Below, piece by piece: positions 38,097 through 51,426 of a DNA stretch of 64,000 nucleotides. How positions within the stretch are numbered: position 1 is the stretch's first letter; each line of letters begins with the position of its first letter. The stretch is taken from NCBI RefSeq assembly GCF_051401765.1, contig NW_027480464.1:124001-188000 (forward strand), written 5' to 3'. This DNA comes from Calliopsis andreniformis. Lineage: Eukaryota > Arthropoda > Insecta > Hymenoptera > Andrenidae. The notes below the pieces were generated by a model. It had not been told where the DNA came from and ran no database searches. It worked only from the letters and a program-made list of their open reading frames with translations. Position numbers and translations under genes: made by a program.

Positions 38097-40172
38097 TACA
38101 CCCAATCCTCTATCTTCAATCCTCCATCCTCAGTCCTCAATTCTCAATCCTCAATCCTCAATCCTCAGACCTCAAACATCAATACTGAACCCTCAGTCCT
38201 CGTCCTCAATCCACAACACTCAATCCTCTATCCTCAATCTTCAATCATCAATATTCAATCTTCAATCCTCAATCCTCAGTCCTCAATACTCAATCCACAA
38301 TCCTCAATGATCAATCCTCAATACCCAAACCTCAATCTTCAATCCTCAATCCTCAATCCTCAATCCTCAATCCTCAATCCTCAATCCTCAATATTCAACG
38401 CACAACCCTCAGCCATCAATCCACAATCCTCAATCCTCAATCCTCAATCCTCAGTCCTCAAACGTCAATCCTGAATCCTCAAACCTGAATCCTCAATCTT
38501 CACCCATAAGTCCTCAACAATCAATTGTCAATCCTCAATCCTCAATAGAATATCCTGAATTCACAGTTTTCAATACTCAATCCCCATTCTTCAATATTCA
38601 AATCTCAATCCACAAACATCAATCCTCATCACGCAACCCTCAACACTCAGTCCTCAATCTTCAATCCACAATCCTCAATCTTCAATCTTCAATGCTCTAT
38701 ACTCAATCGTCAATCCTCAGTCCTCAATCCCCAATCCTCAATCTTCAATCCTCCATCCTCAATCCTCAATCCTCAATCCACAATCCTCAACGTTCAATCC
38801 TCAATACTCAATCTTCAATGTTCATTCCTCAATCCTGAATCCTCAATTCTCAATCCTCAATCGTCAATCGTCTATCCTCAATACTCAACCTTCAATCCTC
38901 AATCCTCAATCCTCGGTCCTCAATCCTCAATCGTCAATCTCCAATCCTGAATACTCAATCTTCAATCTCCAATCCACAATCCTCAATCCTCAATTCTCAA
39001 TCCTCAATCCTCAGTCCTCAGTCCTCAAACCTCAATCCTCAATCCACAGCCCTCATCCTCAATCCTAAATCCTCAATCCTCAATCCTCAATCTTCAACCC
39101 TCAATACTCAATCTTCAATCCTCAATCCTCAGTCCACAATCTGCAATCCCCAATGCACAATCCTCAATCCTCAATCCTCAGTCCTCAATCCTCAATCCTC
39201 AATCCTCAAACCTCAATCCTCAACCGTCAGACCTCGTCCTCAAACCTCAACCCCCAATCCTCAATCCTCAATCTTCAATAATCAATACTCTATCTTCAAT
39301 CCTCAATCCGCAATCCTCAATCCTCGATCCTCAATCCTCAATATTCAACGCACAACACTCAGCCATCAATCCTCAATCCTCAATCCTCAATCCTCAATCC
39401 TCAGTCCTCAAACGTCAATCCTGAATCCTCAAACCTGAATCCTCAATCTTCACCCATAAGTCCTCAACAATCAATTGTCAATCCTCAATCCTCAATAGAA
39501 TATCCTGAATTCACAGTTTTCAATACTCAATCCCCATTCTTCAATCTTCAAATCTCAATCCACAAACATCAATCCTCATCACGCAACCCTCAACACTCAG
39601 TCCTCAATCTTCAATCCACAATCCTCAATCCTCAATCTTCAATCCTCAGTACTCAATCTTCAACCCTCAACCCTCAATCCTCAATCCTCAATCCTCAGTC
39701 TTCAATCTTCAATCCTCAATACTCAATCTTCAATCCTCAATCCTCAATAATCAATCCTCAATCCACATTCTTCAATCCTGAACACCCTATCCTCAATCTT
39801 CAATCCTCAATCTTCAGTCCTCAATTCTCAATCCTCAATCCTCAATCCTCAGACCTCAAACATCAATACTCAACCCTCAGTCCTCGTCCTCAATCCACAA
39901 CCCTCAATCCTCGATCCTCAATCTTCAATAATCGATATTCAATCTTCAATCCTCAATCCTCAATCCTCAATACTCAATCCACAATCCTCAATTCTCAATC
40001 GTCAATGCTCAATACTCAATCGTCAATCCTCGATCCCCAATCCTCAATCTTCAATCCTCAATCCTCAATCCACAATCCTCAATCCTCAATCTTCAATCCT
40101 CAATACTCAATCTTCAATCCTCAATCCTCAATCCTCAATCCTCAATCCTCAATCCTCAATCCTCAATCCTCA
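38087..40172 (+). repeat. 2.1-kb block Y, copy 1 (offset 11254)
   Basis: It matches 49341-51426 and sits exactly between the two X copies. It contains an internal 950-bp repetition: the CACCCATAAGTCCTC landmark is at 38501 and 39451. Confidence 0.85.
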
Positions 40173-40179
40173 ACATTCA

Positions 40180-43100
40180 ATCCTCAATCCTCAATCCTCA
40201 ATCCTCAATCCTCAATCCTCAATCCTCAATCCTCAATTCTCAGCCCTCAATAGAGAATCCTCAGTTCTCAGTATTCTATACACAATCCTCAACCTTCAAT
40301 CTTCAAATCTCACGTCCCAAACATCAGTTCGCAATACTCTACCCTCAACACTCTGTCCTCAATCTTCAATCTACAATCCTCAAACCTCAATCTTCTATCT
40401 TCAACCCTCGACCCTCAATTTTCAATTCTCAATTCTTAATCCTCAATCCGCAATCCTCAATCCTCATTTCACAAACCTCAATCCTCAACCCTCAGTCCAC
40501 AATCCTCAATCCTCAATCTTCAGTCCTCAATCCTCAATCCTCAATCCTCAATCCTCAGTCATCAATCCTCAATCCTCAATACTCAATCGTCAATCCTCAG
40601 TCCTCAATTCTCAATCTTCAATCCTCGTTCCTCAAACCTCAGTCCTCAACCCTCAGTCCTCATCCTCAATTCTCAATCCTCAATCCTCAAACCTCAATCT
40701 TCACTCCTCAATCCTCAATACTCAATCCTCAATCATCAATACTTAATCTTCAATCCTCAATCCTCAATCCTCAATCCTCAATCCTCAATCCTCATTCCTC
40801 AAACCTCAATCCTCAAGCCTCAGTCCTCATCCTCAATTCACAATTATCAATCCTCAATCCTCAATCCTCAATCTTCAATCCTGAATAATCAATCTCCAAT
40901 CCTAGATCCTCAATCCCCAATCCTCAATCCTAAATCCTCAATCTTCAATCCTCAATCCCCGTCCTCAATCTTCAATCCTCAATGCTCAATCCTCAACCCT
41001 CAATCTTCAATCCTCAGTCCTCAATCCTCAATCATCAAACCTCAAACCTCAATCCTCAACCGTCAGTCCTCGTCCTCAATCCTCAACTCTCAATCCTCAA
41101 TTCTCAATTCTCAATCCTCAATCCTCAATCGTCAATCTAAAATCCTCAATAATCAATCTCCAATCCTAGATCCTCAATCCCCAATCCCCAATCCTTAATA
41201 CTCAATCTTCAGTCCTTAATCCCCAGTCCTCAATCTTCAATCCTCAATGCTCAATCCTCAATCCCCAATCCTCAGTCATCAGTCCTCAATCCTCAATCCT
41301 CAAACCTCAATCCCCAACCGTCGGTCCTCGTCCTCAAACCTCAATCCCGAATCCTCAGTCCTGAATCCTCAATCTTCAGCCCTCAGTCCTCAACAATCAT
41401 TTGTAAATCCTCAGTCCTCATTAGAATATCCTCAATTCACAGTTTTCAGTACTCAATCCCCAATCTTCAATCTTCAAATCTCAGTCTACAAACATCAATT
41501 CGCATCACTCAACACTCAACACTCCGACCTCAATCTTCAGTCCTCAATCCTCAATCCTCAATCTTTAATCATCAATACACAATATTCAATCCTCAATCCT
41601 CTATTCTCAATCCTCAGTCCTCAATCCTCAATCGTCAATCCTCAATCCCCAATCCTCAACCATCAATCCTCAACCTTCAATCCTCAGTCCTCAATCCTCA
41701 ATCATCGATACTCAATGTTCAATCCTCAATACTCAACCTTCAATCCTCAACCCTCAATCCTCAATCCACAATCCTCAATACTCAATCATCAACCTTCAAT
41801 CCTCAATACTCAATCTTCAATCCCCAATTCCCAATCCTCAATCGTCAATCCTCATTCTTCAATTCTCAATACCCAATCCTCAATCCTCAATCCTCAATCC
41901 TCTATTCTCAATCCTCAGTCCTCAGTCCTCAAACCTCAAACCTCAATCCTCAACCCTCAGCCCTCATCCTCAATCCTCAATCCTCAATCCTCAATCCTCA
42001 ATCTTCAATCCTCAATACTCAATCTTCAATAATCAATCCTCAATCCTCAATCCTCAATCCTCAATCCTCAATCCTCAATCTTCAATCCTCAATACTCAAA
42101 CTGCAATCCTCAATCCTCAGTCCTCACTCCTCAATCCTCATTCTTCAATCCTCAATACCGAATCCTCCATCTTCAATCCTCAATCCTCAATCCTCAATCC
42201 TCAATCCTCAGATTTCAAACACCAATACTCAACCCTCAGTCCTCGTCCTCAATCCACAACCCTCAATCCTCAATCCTCAATCTTCAATCATTAATATTCA
42301 ATCTTCAATCTTCAATCCTCAATCCTCAATCCTCAACCCTCAATCCTCAACGTTCAATCCTCATTACCCGATCCTCAGTCTTCCACCCTCAATCCTCAAT
42401 ACTCAATCCTCAATCCTCAATACTCAGTCCTCAATCCTCAATCTTCAATCCTCAATACTCAATCTTCAATCCTCAATCCTCAATCCTTAATCAACAATCT
42501 TCAATCCTCAATACTGAATCTTCAATCCTCAATCCTCAATCCTCAATCCTCAATCCTCATTCTTCAACCCTCAGCACCCAATCCTCAATCTTCAATCCTC
42601 AATGTTCAATCCGCAATACCCAATCCTCAATCTTCAATCCTCAACCCTCAATCCTCAATCCTCAATCCTCAATCCTCAATCTTCAATCGTCAATACTCAA
42701 TCTTCAATCCTCAATACTCAATCCTCAATCCTCACTCCACATTCCTCAATCCTCAACACCCAATCCTCAATCTTCAATCCTCAATCCTCAGTCCTCAATT
42801 CTCAATCCTCAATCCTCAATCCTCAATCCTCAGACCTCAAACATCAGTACTCAACCCTCAGTCCTCGTCCTCAATCCGCAACCATCAATCCTCAACACCC
42901 AATCCTCAATCTTCAATCCTCAATCCTCAGTCCTCAATTCTCGATCCTCAATACTCAATCCACAGTCCTCAATGTTCAATCCTCAATACCCAAACCTCAA
43001 TCTTCAATCCTCAATCCTCAATCCTCAATCCTCAATCCTCAATCCTCAATCCTCAGTCCTCAAACCTCAATCCTGAATCCTCAAACCTGAATCCTCAGAC

Positions 43101-44191
43101 TTCAGACCTCAGACCTCAACAATCAGTTGTCAGTCCTCAATCCTCAATAGAATATCCTCAATTCACAGGTTTCAATACTCAATACTCAACCTGAAATCTT
43201 CAAATCTCTATCCACAATCATCAATTCTCATCACTCAACCCTCAACACTCAGTCCCCAATCCTCAATCTTCAATCCTCTATCCTCAATCCTCAACCCTCA
43301 ATCGCCAATCTCCAATCCTGAATACTCAATCTTCAATCCTCAATCCTCAATCCCCAATCCTCAATCCTCAATCCTCATTCTTCAATCCTCAATGCCCAAT
43401 CCTCAATCTTCAATCCTCAATCCTCAATCCTCAATTCTCGACCCTCAATTCTCAGTCCTCGGACCTCAAACCTCCATCCTCAAATCTCAGCCGACATCCT
43501 CAATCCTAAATCCTCAATCCTCAATCCTCGATCTTCAACCCTCAATACTCAATCTTCATTCCTCAATCCGCAGTCCACAATCTGCAATCCTCAATGCACA
43601 ATCCTCAATCCTCAATCCTCAGTCCTCAATCCTCAATCCTCAATCCTCAAACCTCAATCCTCAACCGTCAGTCCTCGTCCTCAAACCTCAACCCCCAATC
43701 CTCAATCCGCAATCTTCAATCATTAATATTGAATCTTCAATCTTCAATCCTCAATCCTCAATCCTCAATCCTCAATCCTCAATCCTCAATCCTCAATCCT
43801 CATTCTTCAATCCTCAATACCCAATCCTCAGTCTTCAATCCTCAATCCTCAATCCTCAATTCTCAACCCTCAATCCTCAGTCCTCAGACCTCAATCCTCA
43901 ATCCTCAAACCTCAGCCCTCATCCTCATTCATCAATCCTCAATCCTCAATCCTCAACCTTCAATCCTCAATACTCAATCTTCAATCCTCTATCCTCAGTA
44001 CTCAAACCTCAATCCTCAATCCTCAATCCTCAGTGATCAACCCTCAATCTTCAATACTGAATCGTCAATCCTCAGTCCTCGATCCTCAATCCTCAATCCT
44101 CGCTCCTCAAACCTAAATCCTCAACCCTCAGTCCTCACACTCAATTCTCAATTCTCAATACGCAATCCTAAATCCTCAATCTTCAATCCTC
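40180..44191 (+). repeat. 4.0-kb segmental duplication X, copy 2 (offset 6095)
   Basis: This is near-identical to 34085-38096. It starts at the downstream-of-element landmark (40236) but has no element before it. The right edge switches to CAATAACCAATCTCC near 44191. Confidence 0.88.
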
Positions 44192-47100
44192 AATAACCAA
44201 TCTCCAATCCTAGATCCTCAATCCCCAATCTTCAATCCTTAATCCTGTATCACCAATCCTCAATCCCGAGTCCTCAATCTTCAATCCACAATGCTCAATC
44301 CTCAATCCTCAATCCTCAGTCCTCAATCCTCAATCCTCAATCCTCAAACCTCAATCCTCAACCGTCAGTCCTCGTCCTCAATCCTCAACCCTCAATCCTC
44401 AATCCTCAATCTTCAATCCTCAATACTCAATATTCAATCCTCAATCCTCAATCCTCAATCCTCAATCTTCGATCCTCAATCCTCAATCCTCAATCCTCAA
44501 TCCACATACTTCAATCCTCAATACCCGATCCTCAATCTACAATACTCAATCCTCAATCCTCAATTCTCAATCCTCAATCCTCAGTCCTCAGTCCTCAAAC
44601 CTCAAACCTCAATCCTCAACCCTCAGCACTCATCCTCAATCCTCAACCCTCAATCCTCAATCCTCAATCTTCAATCCTCAATACTCAATCTTCAATAATC
44701 AATCCTCAATCCTCAATCCTCAATCCTCAATCCTCAATCCTCAATCTTCAATCCTCAATACACAAACTGCAATCCTCAATCCTCAGTCCTCACTACTCAA
44801 TCCTCATTCTTCAATCCTCAATACCGAATCCTCAATCCTCAATCCTCAATCCTCAATCCTCAATCCTCAATCCTCAATCCTCAATCTTCAATCCTCAATA
44901 CTCAAACTGCAATCCTCAATCCTCAGTCTTCACTCCTCAATTCTCATTCTTCAATCCTCAATACCGGATCCTCAATCTTCAATCCTCAATCCACAATCCT
45001 CAATTCTCAATCCACAATCCTCAATCCTCAGACTTCAAACACCAATACTCAACCCTGAGTCCTCGTCCTCAATCCGCAACCCTCAATCCTCAATCCTCAA
45101 TCTTCAATCATCAATATTCAATCTTCGATCCTCAATCCTCAATCCTCAATACTCAATCCACAATCCTCAGTTCTCAATCGTCAATGCTCAATACTCAATC
45201 GTCAATCCTCAATCCCCAATCCTCAATCTTCAATCCTCAATCCTCAATCCCCAATCCTCAATACTCAATCTTCAATCCTCAATACTCAATCTTCAATCCT
45301 CAGTCCTCAATCCTCAATCCTCAATCCTCAGTCCTCAAACCTCAATCCTGAATTCTCAACACTGAATCCTCAATCTTCAGCCCTCAGTCCTCAACAATCA
45401 GTTGTCAATCCTCAATCCTCAATAGAATATCCTCAATTCACAGGATTCAATGCTCAATACTCGACCTGCAATCTTCAAATCTGTACCCACAAACATCAAT
45501 TCTCATCACTCAACCCTCAACACTCAGTCCCCAATCCTCAATATTCAATCCTCAATCCCCAATCCTCAATAATCAATCTCCAATCCTAGATCCTCAATCC
45601 CCAATCTTCAATCCTTAATCCTGTATCACCAATCCTCAATCCCGAGTCCTCAATCTTCAATCCACAATGCTCAATCCTCAATCCTCAATCCTCAGTCCTC
45701 AATCCTCAATCCTCAATACTCAGTCCTCAATCCTTAATCTTCAATCCTCAATACTCAATCTTCAATCCTCAATCGTCAATCCTCAATCCTCAAGCTTCAA
45801 TCCTCAATACTGAATCTTCAATCCTCAATCCTCAATCCTCAATCCTCAATCCTCAATCCTCATCCTTCTATCCTCAACACCCAATCCTCAATCTTCAATC
45901 CTCTATGTTCAATCCGCAATACCCAATCCTCAATCTTCAACCCTCAACCCTCAATCCTCAATCCTCAATCCTCAGTCTTCAATCTTCAATCCTCAATAGT
46001 CAATCTTCAACCCTCAATCCTCAATAATCAATCCTCTATCCACATTCTTCAATCCTCAACACCCAATCCTCAATCTTCAATCCTCAATCCTCAGTCCTGA
46101 ATTCTCAATCCTCAATCCTCAATCCTCAGACCTCAAACATCAATACTCAACCCTCAGTTCTCGTCCTCAATCCACAACCCTCAATCCTCGATCCTCAATC
46201 TTCAATCATCAATATTCAATCTTCAATCCTCAATCCTCAATCCTCAATACTCAATCCACAATCCTCAATTCTCAATCGTCAATGCTCAATACTCAATCGT
46301 CAATCCTCAATCCCCAATCCTCAATCTTCAATCCTCAATCCTCAATCCTCAATCCTCAATCCTCAATCTTCAATCATTAATGTTCAATCTTCAATCTTCA
46401 ATCCTCCGTCCTCAAACCTCAATCCTGAATCCTCAATCCTGAATCCTCAATCTTGAGCCCTCAGTCCTCTACAATCAGTTGTCAATCCTCAATCCTCAAT
46501 AGAATATCATCAATTCACAGTTTTCATTACTCAATACTCAATCTGCAATCTTCAAATCTCTATCCACAAACATCAATTCTCATCACTCAACCCTCAACAC
46601 TCAGTCCCCAGTCCTCAATATTCAATCCTGAATCCTCAATCCTCACTCCACAATCCTCAACGTTCAATCCTGAATACTCAATGTTCAATGCTAATTCCTC
46701 AATCCTCAATCCTCAATTCTCAATCCTCAATCGTCAATCGTCAATCCTCATAACTCAACCTTCAATCCTCAATCCTCAAACCTCGGTCCTCAATCCTCAA
46801 TCGTCAATCTCCAATCCTGAATACTCAATCTTCAATACTCAATCCTCAATCCTCAATCCTCAATCCTCAATCCTCACTCCTCATTCTTCAATCCTCAGTA
46901 CCCAATCCTCAATCTTCAATCCTCAATCCTCAATCCTCAATTCTCAATCCTCAATCCTCAGTCCTCAGTCCTCAAACCTCAATCCTCAACCCACAGCCCT
47001 CATCCTCAATCCTAAATCCTCAATCCTCAATCCTCAATCTTCAACCCTCAATACTCAATCTTCAATCCTCAATCCTCAGTCCACAATCTGCAATCCTCAA

Positions 47101-49340
47101 TGCACAATCCTCAATCCTCAATCCTCAGTCCTCAATCCTCAATCCTCAATCCTCAAACCTCAATCCTCAACCGTCAACCTTCAATCCTCAATACTCAATC
47201 TTCAATCCTCAATCCTCAATGTTCAATCCTCAATACCCAATCTTCAGTCTTCAATCCTCAATCCTCAATCCTCAATCCTCAATCCTCAATACTCAGTCCT
47301 CAATCCTCAGGCTTCAATCCTCAATACTCAATCTTCAATCCTCAATCCTCAATCCTCAATCCTCAATCTTCAATCCTCAATACTGAATCTTCAATGCTCA
47401 ATCCTCAATCCTCAATCCTCAATCCTCAATCCTCAATCACCTATCCTCAACACCCAATCCGCAACCTTCAATCCTCTATGTTCAATCCGCAATACCCAAT
47501 CCTCAATCTTCAACCCTCAACCCTCAATCCTCAATCCTCAATCCTCAGTCTTCAATCTTCCATCCTCAATACTCAATCTTCAATCCTCAATCCTCAATAA
47601 TCAATCCTCAATCCACATTCTTCAATCCTCAACACCCAATCCTCAATCTTCAATCCTCAATCTTCAGTCCTCAATTCTCAATCCTCAATCCTCAATCCTC
47701 AATCCTCAATCCTCAATCCTCAATCCTCAATATTCAATCCTCAATACTCAATCTGCAATCCCCAATCCTCAGTCCTCACTCCTCAATCCTCATTCTTCAA
47801 TCCTCAATACCGAATCCTCAATCTTCAATCCTCAATCCTCAGTCCTCAATTCTCAATCCTCAATCCTCAATCCTCAGACTTCAAACACCAATACTGAACC
47901 CTCAGTCCTCGTCCTCAATCCACAACCCTCAATCCTCGATCCTCAATCTTCAATCATTAATATTCAATCTTCAATCTTCAATCCTCAATCCTCAATCCTC
48001 AACCCTCAATCCTCAACGTTCAATCCTCAATACCCAATCCTCAGTCTTCCATCCTCAATCCTCAATACGCAATCCTCAATCCTCAATACTCCGTCCTCAA
48101 TCCTCAATCTTCAATCCTCTATACTCAATCTTCAATCCTCAATCCTCAATCCTTAATCCTCAATCTTCAATCCTTAATCCTCAATCCTCAATCCTCAATC
48201 CACATTCTTCAATCCTCAACACCCAATCCTCTATCTTCAATCCTCAATCCTCAGTCCTCAATTCTCAATCCTCAATCCTCAATCCTCAGACCTCAAACAT
48301 CAATACTGAACCCTCAGTCCTCGTCCTCACTCCACAACCCTCAATCCTCTATCCTCAATCTTCAATCATCAATATTCAATCTTCAATCCTCTATCCTCAG
48401 TCCTCAATACTCAATCCACAATTCTCAATGATCAATCCTCAATACCCAAACCTCAATCTTCAATCCTCAATCCTCAATCCTCAATCCTCAATGCTCAATC
48501 CTCAATCCTCAGTATTCAACGCACAACCCTCAGCCATCAATCCTCAATCCTCAATCCTCAATCCTCAATCCTCAGTCCTCAAACGTCAATCCTGAATCCT
48601 CAAACCTGAATCCTCAATCTTCACCCATAAGTCCTCAACAATCAATTGTCAATCCTCAATCCTCAATAGAATATCCTGAATTCACAGTTTTCAATACTCA
48701 ATCCCCATTCTTCAATCTTCAAATCTCAATCCACAAACATCAATCCTCATCACGCAACCCTCAACACTCAGTCCTCAATCTTCAATCCACAATCCTCAAT
48801 CGTCAATCTTCAATCCTCAATACTCAATCTTCAATCCTCAATCCTCAATTCTCAATTCTCAATGCTCAATACTCAATCGTCAATCCTCAGTCCTCAATCC
48901 CCAATCCTCAATCTTCAATCCTCAATCCTCAATCCTCAATCCTCAATCCTCAATCTTCAATCCTCAATACTCAATCTTCAATCATCAATCCTCAATCCTC
49001 AAACCTCAATCCTCAATCCTCAATCCTCAATCTTCAATCCTCAATACTCAAACTGCAATCCTCAGTCCTCAGTCCTCACTCCTCAATTCTCATTCTTCAA
49101 TCCTCAATACCGAATCCTCAATCCACAATCCTCAATCCTCATTCCTCAATCCTCATTCTTCAATCCTCAACACCCAATCCTCAATCTTCAATCCTCAATG
49201 TTCAATCCGCAATACCCAATCCTCAATCTTCAATCCTCAACCCTCAATCCTCAATCCTCAATCCTCAATCCTCGATCTTCAATCCTCAATACTCAATCTT
49301 CAATCCTCAATCCTCAATCCTCAATCCTCAATCCACATTC

Positions 49341-51426
49341 TTCAATCCTCTACACCCAATCCTCTATCTTCAATCCTCCATCCTCAGTCCTCAATTCTCA
49401 ATCCTCAATCCTCAATCCTCAGACCTCAAACATCAATACTGAACCCTCAGTCCTCGTCCTCAATCCACAACACTCAATCCTCTATCCTCAATCTTCAATC
49501 ATCAATATTCAATCTTCAATCCTCAATCCTCAGTCCTCAATACTCAATCCACAATCCTCAATGATCAATCCTCAATACCCAAACCTCAATCTTCAATCCT
49601 CAATCCTCAATCCTCAATCCTCAATCCTCAATCCTCAATCCTCAATATTCAACGCACAACCCTCAGCCATCAATCCACAATCCTCAATCCTCAATCCTCA
49701 ATCCTCAGTCCTCAAACGTCAATCCTGAATCCTCAAACCTGAATCCTCAATCTTCACCCATAAGTCCTCAACAATCAATTGTCAATCCTCAATCCTCAAT
49801 AGAATATCCTGAATTCACAGTTTTCAATACTCAATCCCCATTCTTCAATATTCAAATCTCAATCCACAAACATCAATCCTCATCACGCAACCCTCAACAC
49901 TCAGTCCTCAATCTTCAATCCACAATCCTCAATCTTCAATCTTCAATCCTCTATACTCAATCGTCAATCCTCAGTCCTCAATCCCCAATCCTCAATCTTC
50001 AATCCTCCATCCTCAATCCTCAATCCTCAATCCACAATCCTCAACGTTCAATCCTCAATACTCAATCTTCAATGTTCATTCCTCAATCCTGAATCCTCAA
50101 TTCTCAATCCTCAATCGTCAATCGTCTATCCTCAATACTCAACCTTCAATCCTCAATCCTCAATCCTCGGTCCTCAATCCTCAATCGTCAATCTCCAATC
50201 CTGAATACTCAATCTTCAATCTCCAATCCACAATCCTCAATCCTCAATTCTCAATCCTCAATCCTGAGTCCTCAGTCCTCAAACCTCAATCCTCAATCCA
50301 CAGCCCTCATCCTCAATCCTAAATCCTCAATCCTCAATCCTCAATCTTCAACCCTCAATACTCAATCTTCAATCCTCAATCCTCAGTCCACAATCTGCAA
50401 TCCCCAATGCACAATCCTCAATCCTCAATCCTCAGTCCTCAATCCTCAATCCTCAATCCTCAAACCTCAATCCTCAACCGTCAGACCTCGTCCTCAAACC
50501 TCAACCCCCAATCCTCAATCCTCAATCTTCAATAATCAATACTCTATCTTCAATCCTCAATCCGCAATCCTCAATCCTCGATCCTCAATCCTCAATATTC
50601 AACGCACAACACTCAGCCATCAATCCTCAATCCTCAATCCTCAATCCTCAATCCTCAGTCCTCAAACGTGAATCCTGAATCCTCAAACCTGAATCCTCAA
50701 TCTTCACCCATAAGTCCTCAACAATCAATTGTCAATCCTCAATCCTCAATAGAATATCCTGAATTCACAGTTTTCAATACTCAATCCCCATTCTTCAATC
50801 TTCAAATCTCAATCCACAAACATCAATCCTCATCACGCAACCCTCAACACTCAGTCCTCAATCTTCAATCCACAATCCTCAATCCTCAATCTTCAATCCT
50901 CAGTACTCAATCTTCAACCCTCAACCCTCAATCCTCAATCCTCAATCCTCAGTCTTCAATCTTCAATCCTCAATACTCAATCTTCAATCCTCAATCCTCA
51001 ATAATCAATCCTCAATCCACATTCTTCAATCCTGAACACCCTATCCTCAATCTTCAATCCTCAATCTTCAGTCCTCAATTCTCAATCCTCAATCCTCAAT
51101 CCTCAGACCTCAAACATCAATACTCAACCCTCAGTCCTCGTCCTCAATCCACAACCCTCAATCCTCGATCCTCAATCTTCAATAATCGATATTCAATCTT
51201 CAATCCTCAATCCTCAATCCTCAATACTCAATCCACAATCCTCAATTCTCAATCGTCAATGCTCAATACTCAATCGTCAATCCTCGATCCCCAATCCTCA
51301 ATCTTCAATCCTCAATCCTCAATCCACAATCCTCAATCCTCAATCTTCAATCCTCAATACTCAATCTTCAATCCTCAATCCTCAATCCTCAATCCTCAAT
51401 CCTCAATCCTCAATCCTCAATCCTCA
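49341..51426 (+). repeat. 2.1-kb block Y, copy 2 (offset 11254)
   Basis: The landmarks TTCAATCCTCTACACCC (49341) and CACCCATAAG (49755, 50705) match block Y copy 1. A further diverged relative of its first part precedes it at about 48200-49340 (CACCCATAAG at 48622). Confidence 0.85.

Noticed and set aside
46453..48156. Longest open reading frame (about 567 codons), Ser/Gln/Asn/Ile/Leu/Pro-rich repeat protein
   Set aside because: It is only the translated heptamer satellite. Overlapping frames give the same heptad, there is no domain, and its start and stop are chance variants of the unit. The same holds for all other + strand frames in the window.
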